From contig JAMXLO010000078.1 of assembly GCA_024280945.1 (NCBI GenBank), forward strand, positions 1 through 48,858: DNA of 48,858 bases. The letters run 5' to 3'. The DNA comes from Acetobacteraceae bacterium (GTDB lineage Bacteria; Pseudomonadota; Alphaproteobacteria; Acetobacterales; Acetobacteraceae). The position numbers were made by a program, and so were the translations under genes. How positions within the stretch are numbered: position 1 is the first letter of the stretch; every line of letters begins with the position of its first letter. This document shows positions 28,428 to 37,056 of this stretch, piece by piece. The notes under the pieces were generated by a model. That model made no database searches, was not told where the DNA came from, and saw only the letters and a program-made list of their open reading frames with translations.

Positions 28428-29039
28428 ATGTACAACCCACCGCTGTTCAAGGAAGATCGCATCGACGTGCTGCACGATGCGATTCGCCGCACGGGCCTCG
28501 CCACGTTCGTCACGCAGACTGCCGATGGACTGATCGCCAGTCATGTGCCGATGCTGCTGGACCGTGATCCGGCTCCGTACGGCACGCTGATCGGGCATCT
28601 GGCGCGGCCGAACCCGCAGGCGCGCGGCGCGATCGGCGAAGGGCTCGCGATCTTCCAGGGCTCGGACGCCTATATCACCCCCTCCTGGTACGAGACGAAG
28701 CGGCAGAACGGCAAGGTGGTGCCGACCTGGAACTATGTCGCCATCCACGCTTACGGCGCCGTCGAGTTTTTCAGTGATCCGGAACGCCTCCGCGATGTCG
28801 TGACCCGCCTGACCGAGCGGCATGAGGCGGGGCGGGCGCAGCCCTGGGCGGTGAGCGATGCTCCGCCGGACTTCATCGATGGCATGCTGAAGGGCATCGT
28901 GGGCTTTGCCATGCCGATCGCGCGGCTGGAGGGGAAGTGGAAGATGAGCCAAAACCGTCCGGCTGAGGACCGTGCCGGAGTGATTTCCGGACTGCAGGCC
29001 GAGCAGCGACCGGAGGTCGCCGACCTGATCTTGCGGTAG
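28428..29039 (+). CDS. FMN-binding PaiB-like protein
   Basis: This 203-residue protein belongs to the PaiB/FMN-binding negative transcriptional regulator family. The start MYNPPLFKE is typical, followed by ASHVPMLLDRD, GTLIGHLARPNPQ, ITPSWYETKRQNGKVVPTWN and the C-terminal KMSQNRPAEDRAGVI. The fold is a flavin-reductase-like split barrel. Despite the family name, most members have no proven DNA-binding role; it may be a flavin-dependent redox enzyme. It follows pckA by 88 bp. Confidence 0.92.
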   Translation: MYNPPLFKEDRIDVLHDAIRRTGLATFVTQTADGLIASHVPMLLDRDPAPYGTLIGHLARPNPQARGAIGEGLAIFQGSDAYITPSWYETKRQNGKVVPTWNYVAIHAYGAVEFFSDPERLRDVVTRLTERHEAGRAQPWAVSDAPPDFIDGMLKGIVGFAMPIARLEGKWKMSQNRPAEDRAGVISGLQAEQRPEVADLILR

Positions 29040-29423
29040 AATCTGTGGGCCGGCAGCAGCGGGATGTCACGGGTTGTGGGAGTGGGCAGAGCGAGCGATC
29101 TGTAATCGGCACCCCGGCTGCCCTGCTGCGCCATCGCGCAGCCGGCGAGTTGGTGAATGACGACGAGATCGACTAAATCGAACCAGAGGCCGAGGACGTG
29201 TGTTGCAGTCAGCTGACGCGATCGCGAATCACTGCTTGCCCGGGCACCGCGCATCACTCGATCAGTCGATTCCTACGTTGACTTAATACTGAGATGACGA
29301 GTGCAACGGAGCTACAAAGTTTCACGAGCCTCTGCTGTTCCCGAAAGCGGCTGATGGCCACCTGCCCGATGAGCGATTGAAAGCGCGCTTGCGGAATCCA
29401 GCGCCGTAGGTCAGGAACACGCC
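29040..29423. other. Intergenic region without a gene
   Basis: This 384-bp gap upstream of uppP shows no convincing open frame on either strand and no strong hairpin. AGGA just before the uppP ATG is its ribosome binding site. The stretch around 29278-29330 is somewhat AT-richer and contains TTGACT, a possible -35 box, without a clear -10. Confidence 0.45.
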
Positions 29424-30254
29424 ATGAGCGCGCTCCAGGCTATCGTCATCGCCATACTGCAAGGTGCCACCGAGCTGTTTCCGGTCAGCAGTCTTGGACA
29501 CGCCGTCGTGCTGCCGGCACTGCTGCACTGGCCGATCGATCAACACTCGCCGGAATTCCTGCCGTTCCTGGTGCTGCTGCACCTTGGCACCGCCACCGCG
29601 CTGCTGCTGTTCTTCTGGCGCGATTGGTGGTCACTGGCGATCGGCATACTCGGGCTCGCCTCGCCACATCAGATCCGCGAAAGTCGCCGCGTCTTCATGT
29701 TGATCGTCGTCGCCACCATTCCGGCTGTCATCGTCGGCTTCCTGCTGGAGAAGTTCGTCCGCGGACTGTTCGGCACCCCGATCGTCGCGGCATTCTTCCT
29801 GATGGTGAATGCGCTGATCTTGCTCGGCGGCGAGAAGCTGCGCGCCCGTGGTCATCGACCGCTGTCAAGTCTGACTGTGATGGATGCACTCACGATCGGG
29901 GCGTGGCAGTGCACCGCGCTGATCCCAGGCATATCGCGTTCAGGTGCCACCATCGTGGGCGGTCTGCTGCGCGGCATCGACCATGAGGGCTCTGCGCATT
30001 TCTCTTTTCTGATCGCCACGCCCATCATCGTGGGTGCCACCGTGCTGGAGGTACCGAAGCTGCTGCACGAAAGCGTTCCGGTCGGCACCTTCGAGTTGGC
30101 CGCGATGGCAGCGGTGGTTGCGGGCATCACCGCGTACGCCAGCACCTGGTTCCTGATGCGCTACTTTCGTCAGCACGATGCCTGGGCCCTGAACCCCTTC
30201 GCTTACTACTGCCTGGCGATCGGCGGGTTCAGTCTGCTGGCGCTTGTCGCCTGA
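29424..30254 (+). CDS. uppP: Undecaprenyl-diphosphate phosphatase
   Basis: This 276-residue polytopic membrane protein recycles the undecaprenyl carrier used in peptidoglycan and polysaccharide synthesis. Both family motifs are present: LQGATELFPVSSLGH near the start (the canonical form has PVSSSGH) and PGISRSGATIVGGLLRGID in the middle. About eight hydrophobic helices are visible. The TauD-family gene starts 43 nt after the stop on the same strand. Confidence 0.94.
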   Translation: MSALQAIVIAILQGATELFPVSSLGHAVVLPALLHWPIDQHSPEFLPFLVLLHLGTATALLLFFWRDWWSLAIGILGLASPHQIRESRRVFMLIVVATIPAVIVGFLLEKFVRGLFGTPIVAAFFLMVNALILLGGEKLRARGHRPLSSLTVMDALTIGAWQCTALIPGISRSGATIVGGLLRGIDHEGSAHFSFLIATPIIVGATVLEVPKLLHESVPVGTFELAAMAAVVAGITAYASTWFLMRYFRQHDAWALNPFAYYCLAIGGFSLLALVA

Positions 30255-30297
30255 CACCGCTGCGCTAGCATCGCCGCAGAAGCAGGAGTTTGTCGCA

Positions 30298-31143
30298 ATG
30301 TCCCTCGCGATGGAAAAGCTCGATGTGCGGCCGCTGTCGCCGGTGCTCGGCGCCGAGGTGGTCGGGATCGACCTGACGCAGCCACTGGAACCAACTATCC
30401 GGCGCGACGTGTACGACGCGTTCTGCCGCTTCCAGGTGCTGTGTTTCAGGGACCAGCGCCTGAGCAAGGACCAACAGATCGCTTTCACCGAGCAGTTCGG
30501 CACGCTGGAGCGTCACATCGCCCGTAATCGCGGTACCGATAACCCACTCGTGCATACGGTGTCCAATCTCGGGGCGGATGGCAAACCGAGTGGCAAGGTT
30601 GGCTCGCAGGAGTGGCATACCGACAAGTCCTTCCGACCGGAACCGTCGCTGGCGACGATCCTGCATGCCGTCACCATGCCGCCCGAAGGTGGCGACACCT
30701 GCTTCGCCAACATGTACGCTGCCTACGATGCGCTGAGCGACGCCGAGAAAGCGGAGTTGGACAGGGTCCGCGTGATCCATAGCTGGGAGCTGTCGCAGCA
30801 GAAGCACGGTCGCACCGCGACGCCGGAGGAGATTGCCGATGCGCCGCCGATGAGCCATCCGCTTGTGCGCGTACATCCGGACACTGGACGCAAGTGCCTG
30901 TTCATGGGCGTACATGCGTCACACTTCGAAGGGCGGCCGATGGCAGAAGGTCGTGCACGGCTGGCAGCGCTGGAAGAACATGCCACGCAGCCGCACTTTG
31001 TTTATCGGCACAAGTGGCGCGCCGGCGATCTGTTGATGTGGGACAATCGGTGCCTGCTGCACCGCGCCGACTCGAATTTCGATGCGGCACGCTATCCACG
31101 CGTGCTGCATCGGACGTGCCTCAGAGGCACCGCGCCGGCGTAG
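30298..31143 (+). CDS. TauD/TfdA-family Fe(II)/2-oxoglutarate dioxygenase
   Basis: This 281-residue enzyme has the 2-His-1-Asp iron site: H107-x-D109 (SQEWHTDKSF) and a distal His at about 255 (DNRCLLHRAD), with an Arg further on (VLHRTCL) for 2-oxoglutarate. Length and pattern fit TfdA/TauD enzymes that hydroxylate sulfonates, aryloxy acids or similar compounds. AGGAG precedes the ATG at 30298. It converges with the aldo/keto reductase gene 3 bp away. A paralogue lies at 43.4 kb. The substrate is unknown. Confidence 0.92.
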   Translation: MSLAMEKLDVRPLSPVLGAEVVGIDLTQPLEPTIRRDVYDAFCRFQVLCFRDQRLSKDQQIAFTEQFGTLERHIARNRGTDNPLVHTVSNLGADGKPSGKVGSQEWHTDKSFRPEPSLATILHAVTMPPEGGDTCFANMYAAYDALSDAEKAELDRVRVIHSWELSQQKHGRTATPEEIADAPPMSHPLVRVHPDTGRKCLFMGVHASHFEGRPMAEGRARLAALEEHATQPHFVYRHKWRAGDLLMWDNRCLLHRADSNFDAARYPRVLHRTCLRGTAPA

Positions 31144-31146
31144 CGG

Positions 31147-32136
31147 TCACACGTAGACCCCTTTCATGCCGCCGGCCGGGTAACGCGTACCAGCCGCGGC
31201 ACCCTTGGGGATCGCGGCCGATATGCGAGCCACGTCATCCGGCGTCAGCTTCACCCGCAGCGCGCCGATATTCTCGTCCAGCCTTCGCGGATAGCGGGTG
31301 CCCGGGATCGCCACCACATCTGGTCCTTGCGCCAACACCCAGGCCAATGTGAGCTGGGCCGGTGTGCAGGCCTTTTCCTTGGCAATTGCCTCGATCTTGG
31401 CAACCAGGGCGCGGTTCTGCTCGAAATTCTCCTGCTGGAAGCGAGGATGCGCTGCGCGCCGGCCGTCGACGTCGGCAAAGGTCTGGATCGCGCCAGTGAG
31501 AAAGCCACGACCCAGCGGCGCGTAGGCAACGAAGCTGATGCCGAGTGCCCGCGTCGTCTCGCGCGTTTCCTCGGCTTCGGTGCGGTACAGCAGCGAATAC
31601 TCGGTCTGCACCGCCGCGATCGGATGCACGGCATGTGCGAGCTTTATCGTAGCAGGCGAGGCTTCCGACAGCCCGAGGTGGCGCACCTTGCCCTGCTGCA
31701 CCAGCTTTGCCATCGCACCAACGGTGTCCTCGATCGGCACAGATGGATCGACACGGTGCTGGTAGTAGAGATCGATCACTTCGACGCCCAGCCGCTTCAG
31801 GCTCGCCTCGCACGCCTGCATCACATATTCGGGCCGACCGTTCACGCCATTCGGTCCACCGGGATTCTGCGTCTGGCCGAATTTGGTCGCCAGGACCACC
31901 CGGTCGCGCCGCCCCTGCAGGGCGCGGCCAATTACCTGCTCGTTGTGCCCCCAGCCGTACATGTCGGATGAATCGAGGTGATCGACACCGTGGTCGATCG
32001 CGTAGCGAATAAGTTCCTCAGACGCGGCGTCACTGGCCTCACCGTAAATACCGGACAGCGACATGCAGCCGAGGCCGATTGCCGAGACCGAAAGTCCGCC
32101 GCGCCCCAACGGGCGATGTTCGAGCTTATCCGCCAT
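31147..32136 (-). CDS. Aldo/keto reductase
   Basis: This 329-residue NADPH-dependent oxidoreductase carries the AKR signatures: IGLGCMSLSG, HLDSSDMYGWGHNEQVIG with the catalytic Asp and Tyr, VVLATKFG with the Lys, IDLYYQHRVDPSVPIED with the His, and GLSEAS. It resembles the AKR13 group (YakC-like). It reduces aldehydes or ketones; the natural substrate is not clear. Directly upstream on the same strand lies a decayed permease gene. Confidence 0.93.
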   Translation of the reverse strand: MADKLEHRPLGRGGLSVSAIGLGCMSLSGIYGEASDAASEELIRYAIDHGVDHLDSSDMYGWGHNEQVIGRALQGRRDRVVLATKFGQTQNPGGPNGVNGRPEYVMQACEASLKRLGVEVIDLYYQHRVDPSVPIEDTVGAMAKLVQQGKVRHLGLSEASPATIKLAHAVHPIAAVQTEYSLLYRTEAEETRETTRALGISFVAYAPLGRGFLTGAIQTFADVDGRRAAHPRFQQENFEQNRALVAKIEAIAKEKACTPAQLTLAWVLAQGPDVVAIPGTRYPRRLDENIGALRVKLTPDDVARISAAIPKGAAAGTRYPAGGMKGVYV

Positions 32137-32158
32137 GCCTTCCTCTCGTCGCGCTTGG

Positions 32159-32630
32159 TTAGGGTGTCTCGTACGACAGCCGCAGGCTGAGATGACCGTA
32201 CCGCCGCAGAACCCGCTTGCGATCGGCCGACATGCTCTTCAGGAAGTCGCGCAGACCGACATAGACCGCCGTCTCCTCATTGACAAATTCGTCCAGCTCT
32301 GGCGGCACGTCGCGATGCCGATGATGTAAATTGCACGGGTACCGGCCGGCCGTGTGAGGATGAGTTGCATGCCGCTCGCGATCAGGAAGCAAGCAGTGAA
32401 CATCATGATCGAGCCGGCGACCTCCGGTGGGATAAGCAGATAGCGGGCGGCAACGAAGGCAATCACCCGACTGGTGGCGCCCGTTGCGGCGGAAATGCCG
32501 ACCATACTCGGCCCGATGCTGATGCCCGCAGTCCCAAGCAGGCCGCCGGCCATATTGCCGAGGCTGTCGGCGAGCACACCGGTGCGGATATTGATCATGT
32601 CCGGCTGTATTGCAGTCCTAGCGGGGGCAG
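32159..32630 (-). pseudogene. C-terminal remnant of an NCS2 xanthine/uracil permease
   Basis: Reading the minus strand from about 32630, one frame gives a permease middle region (PDMINIRTGVLADSLGN, GISAATGATSRVIAFVAARY, FTACFLIASGMQLILTR) that matches NCS2 nucleobase:cation symporters of the long type. A frame change near 32320-32340 leads into the typical C-terminal soluble part (PPELDEFVNEETAVYVGLRD, YGHLSLRLSYETP and a stop). The first half of the permease is missing. The gene is therefore 5'-truncated and frameshifted. Confidence 0.75.
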
Positions 32631-32766
32631 CCGCACAATCGGTGGCGTTTCGTCGACGTATAAGCCAGATTGCTGGGCCGTTGGTACTGTACTGGCGTCC
32701 CTTCGCGCATGTGGCAGTCTATGCATCGGCCCATGCAATCAGCAATCGTCAACGGAGGAGGATCGA

Positions 32767-33591
32767 GTGGCCAGCGAAGCTCGCGTCGCCCTGATCACCG
32801 GCTGCGGCAAGCCGGTCGGCATCGGCAACTCCACAGCCCATGCGCTGGCCGCCGCCGGCGTGACCGTCGTGGTATCCGATGTCGCGCCAACGGGGGTGGC
32901 CAACGAACACAACGTGCAGGGAGACATGGACCCCAACTGGCGTGGCGTTGATAGCCTTGTCGCGGCGCTTGTCGATGCTGGTGGCGTTGCGTCGGCGACG
33001 CTGGGCGATGTGAGTGTGGAGGCCGATGCCGCACGCATGGTGGAGGAAGTGCTGCGGCGTCACGGCAGGCTGGACATCCTGGTCAACAACGCCGGCGCGC
33101 CGCAAGGCGCCGATCGCAACGAGATCGAGGATGTGCCGCTCGCCGCCTGGGATCTGACGATGGGGGTGAACGCGCGCGGCTGCTTCCTGATGTCGCGCGC
33201 TGCGGTGCCGGTGATGCGCAAGGCCGGCTGGGGTCGTATTGTCAGCGTGTCATCACGCGCGGCATTCCGACCGGGCCCGAAGCGCGTCGCCTATGCGGCG
33301 TCGAAGGCAGCCATCGTGGGCTTCACCAAATCGCTCGCGTTCGACCTGGCGTCATCCGGCATTACGGTCAATGCGGTGCTGCCGGGACCAATTCGTACCT
33401 CGCGTGCGATCAGCACCAATCGACGGGAGTATGGCGACAACCTGGAAGTGGGGTTTCGCGAGCGTGCGAAGGCCATTCCCGTGGGACGCTTTGGCACGCC
33501 GGAGGAAGTGGCATCGATGATCGCCTATCTTGCTTCGGACCAGGCGGCGTTCGTCACCGGCCAGGCAATCGGCGTCGATGGTGGCTGGTGA
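32767..33591 (+). CDS. SDR family oxidoreductase
   Basis: This 274-residue short-chain dehydrogenase begins with GTG after a strong GGAGGAGG. The cofactor loop is ITGCGKPVGIGNSTAHALA, two residues longer than the usual TGxxxGIG. NNAG is present (VNNAGAPQG), the catalytic pair is Y-x3-K in YAASKAAIVGF, and the C-terminus has AAFVTGQAIGVDGGW. It is the first gene of a three-gene unit; the esterase starts 9 nt after its stop. The substrate is likely an alcohol or ketone intermediate of the same pathway. Confidence 0.93.
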   Translation: MASEARVALITGCGKPVGIGNSTAHALAAAGVTVVVSDVAPTGVANEHNVQGDMDPNWRGVDSLVAALVDAGGVASATLGDVSVEADAARMVEEVLRRHGRLDILVNNAGAPQGADRNEIEDVPLAAWDLTMGVNARGCFLMSRAAVPVMRKAGWGRIVSVSSRAAFRPGPKRVAYAASKAAIVGFTKSLAFDLASSGITVNAVLPGPIRTSRAISTNRREYGDNLEVGFRERAKAIPVGRFGTPEEVASMIAYLASDQAAFVTGQAIGVDGGW

Positions 33592-33600
33592 GCCTGGGAC

Positions 33601-35088
33601 GTGGTCGTACAATCCGATGCTCCAACCGCTGACACGTCGCTAGGGTCCCTGCGCGGCATTTGGAGCGATGGGGTCGCGTTATTCCGCAATGTACCGTATG
33701 CGGCAGCAGCGATCGGTGACCGCCGGTTCGCGCCACCCGAGCCGCCTGCCCGCTGGGTGGAGATGCGGGATGCCAGCCGACATGGTCCCATCGCGCCACA
33801 GCCACCGTCGCGTCTGCGGATCGCAATGGGCAACTTCGACCGATCGCAGGACGAGGACTGCCTGTCACTGACGATCTGCACGCCGGCGCCCGACGGAAAG
33901 TCGAGACCGGTGCTGGTCTGGCTGCATGGCGGGGCATGGATCTCCGGGGCCGGCTCGCTCGACTGGTATGACGGCGCGCACCTCGCCCGCGAGGGCGATA
34001 TCGTGTTCGTCGGCGTGAATTACCGTCTTGGCGCGCTCGGCTGGTTGCATCGTCCCGGGATCGTCGATGACGAAGCCGGCACGCTCGACATGATCGCGGC
34101 GCTGTCCTGGGTGCGTGACCAGATCGCGGCATTCGGTGGCGATCCTGGCTGCGTGACGGTGATGGGCCAATCGGCGGGGGCAACCTCGATCGGCCGGCTT
34201 GCCCTGTTGCCCGAGGCGCGATGCCTGTTCCACCGCGCCATCATGCAAAGCGGCGGCTTCGGCCGCGGTGCCTACACCGCTGCCATGGCAACCCAGCGCG
34301 CCGATCGGTACATGCGGCTGCTGGATATCGATCCTCAGTCAGGCGATGCACTGCGGCGGTTGCGTGCGGTGGAAGTGCCGCGGCTCATCGCTGCTCAGGG
34401 GGAACTGGCGCGTGCCAATGCGCGCTTCGCGCAGACCATGCCGATGTTCATGCCAGTGCTGCCAACGGCGATGACCCAGCCCGAGATGCTCAGCGCGATC
34501 GCCGATGGCCTGGAGGGCAAACCGGTGCTGATCGGTGCTACCGCCGATGAAGTCCACGCATTCTACGCCGCCGATCCATCGATGCAGCATCCTCCTGATG
34601 ACGCGGTGGTGGAGCGGTTCGGGGGCGCTGCGCAACTCGCTCGCTATCGCGCCCGACGACCCGGTGCCAGTGCAATGGACCTGTTGGCCGATCTTGGCAC
34701 GGACGAGACATTCCTGCTGCCGGCCATGCGCCTTGCCGAGGCGATAGCGCGACGTGGCGGTCACGCCTTCGCCTACCTGTTCGACTGGGCTCCCCCTGCG
34801 TCGCGGTTTCGTTCCTGTCATTGCATCGAGCTACCCTTCGTATTCGGCACGTTCCTTGCGTGGCGCGATGCTGAGATGCTGGCTGGAGGTGAGATGATGC
34901 AAATGCAGGCACTTTCGACGTCCATGCGGGCTGCCTGGATCGCATTCGCGCGCAGCGGCGATCCTGGGCACGAGGCGATGCCGACATGGCCGCAGCACGA
35001 CGTGGAGCGGCGTCCAACGATGCGCCTTGGAAGCCGAATGGGCATCGTGGGCGATCCGGCCGGCCTCGTGGAAAGGAGCAATCCATGA
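33601..35088 (+). CDS. Type B carboxylesterase
   Basis: This 495-residue alpha/beta hydrolase is a carboxylesterase/lipase of the cholinesterase-like group. It shows EDCLSLTICTP, the oxyanion hole PVLVWLHGGAW, the nucleophile elbow GQSAGATS with S191, an acid residue around GATADEVHAFY, and the catalytic His in SCHCIELPFVFG. There is no signal peptide. It begins with GTG and its stop overlaps the isochorismatase start (ATGA). It probably opens an ester for further breakdown by the flanking enzymes. Confidence 0.92.
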   Translation: MVVQSDAPTADTSLGSLRGIWSDGVALFRNVPYAAAAIGDRRFAPPEPPARWVEMRDASRHGPIAPQPPSRLRIAMGNFDRSQDEDCLSLTICTPAPDGKSRPVLVWLHGGAWISGAGSLDWYDGAHLAREGDIVFVGVNYRLGALGWLHRPGIVDDEAGTLDMIAALSWVRDQIAAFGGDPGCVTVMGQSAGATSIGRLALLPEARCLFHRAIMQSGGFGRGAYTAAMATQRADRYMRLLDIDPQSGDALRRLRAVEVPRLIAAQGELARANARFAQTMPMFMPVLPTAMTQPEMLSAIADGLEGKPVLIGATADEVHAFYAADPSMQHPPDDAVVERFGGAAQLARYRARRPGASAMDLLADLGTDETFLLPAMRLAEAIARRGGHAFAYLFDWAPPASRFRSCHCIELPFVFGTFLAWRDAEMLAGGEMMQMQALSTSMRAAWIAFARSGDPGHEAMPTWPQHDVERRPTMRLGSRMGIVGDPAGLVERSNP

Positions 35089-35795
35089 TGATGAACTGGT
35101 TCAGCGCGCCGGATGGTATCGTTCAGCGAGTCCTCGCGCGTACCGGCGTGGAACATCCGCACACCGACCTTGACCCGAAACGCACGGCCCTGGTCGTGGT
35201 GGATCTGCAGAATGCGTTCATGGATGACGAGGTGGGTCACGCTGTCTGTCCGATGGCACGCGAGATCGTGCCGAACGTGAACCGCCTCGCCTCCGTCGTT
35301 CGCGGCGTCGGTGGTGGCGTGTTCTGGATCAAGAACACCTTCGACGATCGCAGTGCTTTGGAATGGAGCAACGCGCAGGAATTGTTCACGCCCGCTGCCC
35401 GGAAGCGTCGGATCGAAGCGATGAGCGAGGGCAGCAAGGGCCAGGAGCTTTGGCCGGAGCTTGACGTGCGACCCGAGGACGAGATCGTTCGCAAGTATCG
35501 GTTCAGCGCGTTCCTGCCGGGCACCTGCGAACTGCCCTATCGTCTGCGTAGCCGCGGGTTCGATACCGTGCTGATCACCGGCACGGTTACCAACGTCTGC
35601 TGCGAGTCATCGGCGCGCGACGCGATGATGACCAACTTCAAGACGATCATGGTCAGCGATGCCAACGCGGCGATGACGATGGAGGAACACAACGCCTCGC
35701 TTGCCGCGTTCTATGCAATCTTCGGCGACGTGATGGATACCGCCTTTGTCATCCAGCGGCTGACTCGAAACGAGCGGACGGGGGCAACGAGGTAA
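35085..35795 (+). CDS. Isochorismatase-like cysteine hydrolase
   Basis: This 236-residue enzyme has the complete Asp-Lys-Cys triad: D40 (ALVVVDLQNAF), K137 (EIVRKYRFSAF) and C172 (VTNVCCESSARDA). This triad is shared by isochorismatases, nicotinamidases and N-carbamoyl amidohydrolases. GGAG precedes the ATG at 35085, which overlaps the esterase stop by 4 nt. The context of SDR, esterase and cysteine hydrolase suggests a catabolic route for an ester or amide compound; isochorismate as substrate is unlikely as no siderophore gene is nearby. Confidence 0.92.
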   Translation: MMMNWFSAPDGIVQRVLARTGVEHPHTDLDPKRTALVVVDLQNAFMDDEVGHAVCPMAREIVPNVNRLASVVRGVGGGVFWIKNTFDDRSALEWSNAQELFTPAARKRRIEAMSEGSKGQELWPELDVRPEDEIVRKYRFSAFLPGTCELPYRLRSRGFDTVLITGTVTNVCCESSARDAMMTNFKTIMVSDANAAMTMEEHNASLAAFYAIFGDVMDTAFVIQRLTRNERTGATR

Positions 35796-35811
35796 ACGCC
35801 GCCTTTAATCC

Positions 35812-35827
35812 TATGAGATAGATCACA
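35812..35827 (+). promoter_or_regulatory. CRP/FNR-type site
   Basis: TATGA-N6-TCACA differs by one base from the CRP consensus TGTGA-N6-TCACA. It lies 81 bp before the start of the 104-residue gene, a usual place for an activator site. Presence of a matching regulator is not shown in this window. Confidence 0.35.
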
Positions 35828-35907
35828 GCCATTCAAGCATAGCGCGGCTAGCTGTAGTGGCGGGAACAACCGATGTCCGGTTCCCATCATGAAAGCAGGA
35901 GTCCGAG

Positions 35908-36222
35908 ATGCCGGCAGTGCAGAATACGTTCAAGGCGGAGCTCATCAAGCACCATTACCACAAGCTCGAGCTACGCGTTACCGGAGATGTCACCGAGCCG
36001 ACGACTGGATGGAAAGTGAGCCTCGAGCGAGCCGTCCCTCAGGGCATCAACCCCAAAATCCTTCTTCTCAAGCTGGTCGAGGTCAAACCTACCGGCATCG
36101 CAGGCGATGTCGTGACAACCCATCACGTGAAATACGACGAAAACCCGGCGCAGGTCGAATACACGCAGGTAACTATCGAGGGCATGTTCACGATCGACGT
36201 GCACCACGTAGCACACGCCTGA
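35908..36222 (+). CDS. Small conserved-looking hypothetical protein
   Basis: This 104-residue protein starts with ATG after CAGGAG. It is rich in beta-strand-like alternation (HKLELRVTGDVTEPTTGWKV, VEYTQVTIEGMFTIDVHHVA) and has several His residues (IKHHYHKL, TTHHVKY, DVHHVAHA). No signal peptide or transmembrane segment is seen. The composition and ribosome binding site argue for a real gene, but I do not recognise the family. Clustered His could bind metal; that is speculative. Confidence 0.72.
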   Translation: MPAVQNTFKAELIKHHYHKLELRVTGDVTEPTTGWKVSLERAVPQGINPKILLLKLVEVKPTGIAGDVVTTHHVKYDENPAQVEYTQVTIEGMFTIDVHHVAHA

Positions 36223-36251
36223 CGTCAGCCAGAGAGCTGCGGCGGATCACG

Positions 36252-36416
36252 CTAGTGTCTCGACTCGGACGTCCGTCACAATGTGGATCCGCCAGATACG
36301 GACTTCCGAACGATAAGGACACTGGCAAATTACTGGTTCAAGTGTGGTTTCTGGTTCCCGAAGTCCGCTGCGGCGGCCGATCTACGAAGCGGTGGACTTC
36401 GGAACCACCACACTAG
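36252..36416. mobile_element. MITE-like element with CTAGTGT termini
   Basis: The element starts CTAGTGT and ends ACACTAG, with roughly 26-bp imperfect terminal inverted repeats. Its right half holds a strong inner inverted repeat: AGTGTGGTTTCTGGTTCC at about 36341 against GGAACCACCACACT at about 36401. The sequence has no coding capacity. A 10-bp direct repeat, GCGGCGGATC, flanks the broader region at 36239-36248 and 36445-36454. This fits a small non-autonomous transposon, but no parent IS is present here. Confidence 0.5.
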
Positions 36417-36441
36417 TGCCGACTTTCAGTGAAGTCGGCAC
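36416..36441. terminator. Perfect 10-bp hairpin beside the MITE-like element
   Basis: GTGCCGACTT and AAGTCGGCAC pair perfectly around a TCAGTG loop. It adjoins the right end of the element and lies between convergent genes, so it could be either a terminator or part of the element. Confidence 0.5.
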
Positions 36442-36549
36442 GTCGCGGCGGATCGTGTGTCGCAGGCGACTCACGCTCCTCTGCGATCGGATACTAGCCT
36501 GCCGTAGGTGAGTTCGAGTGGCGCGCCGAGCTGCCGGGCGCTCGGCGCC

Positions 36550-36924
36550 CTACTCCTGCACCCGATGCACGATGCGTGACGGCGAGGCGTGGATGCCGAG
36601 TAATCGCAACTGCCGGTCTCCCGCATTGCGAAACACGTGCGGCACGCAGGCGGGCAGCGCAATCATGTCTCCCTCACCCAGGCGCGCCGGCCGGTCCTCC
36701 TGACCTTCCAGCCAGGCCTCCATTTCGCCCTCGATGATGAACAGGCACTCGACGTAGGGATGCCAGTGCAACGGCGTCTGATAGCCTGGTTTGCAGGTCT
36801 GCACGCCGGTGAAGACCGGCAGCCCATCGTCGCCGGTGAGCCTGTTGTAGTCCGCCAGCGGCCCGAACGAGATCGTCTCGGATTCGGAAAGCCGCGCAAT
36901 CTTCGCTTCTGCCTGCGGTCGCAC
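36550..36924 (-). CDS. Cupin domain protein
   Basis: This 124-residue single-domain cupin has the metal ligands H53, H55, E59 and H96 (PLHWHPYVECLFIIEGEMEA and LPACVPHVF). GTG at 36924 follows GGGAG. Small cupins of this type bind sugars, act as isomerases or dioxygenases, or serve as sensors. It is divergent from the epimerase gene over 132 bp. No function can be assigned. Confidence 0.88.
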   Translation of the reverse strand: MRPQAEAKIARLSESETISFGPLADYNRLTGDDGLPVFTGVQTCKPGYQTPLHWHPYVECLFIIEGEMEAWLEGQEDRPARLGEGDMIALPACVPHVFRNAGDRQLRLLGIHASPSRIVHRVQE

Positions 36925-37056
36925 TGAGTATCTCCCACTCGCGGTGCCAGAGCCATGGCGGTTGCCTGGCAGTGTCCAAGACTAGCAATCTGCAGCCTGC
37001 GTGGCCAAGTGTGGCCGCCGTTGCTACGCTGGGCCAGCATACAACAGGAGGAAACG

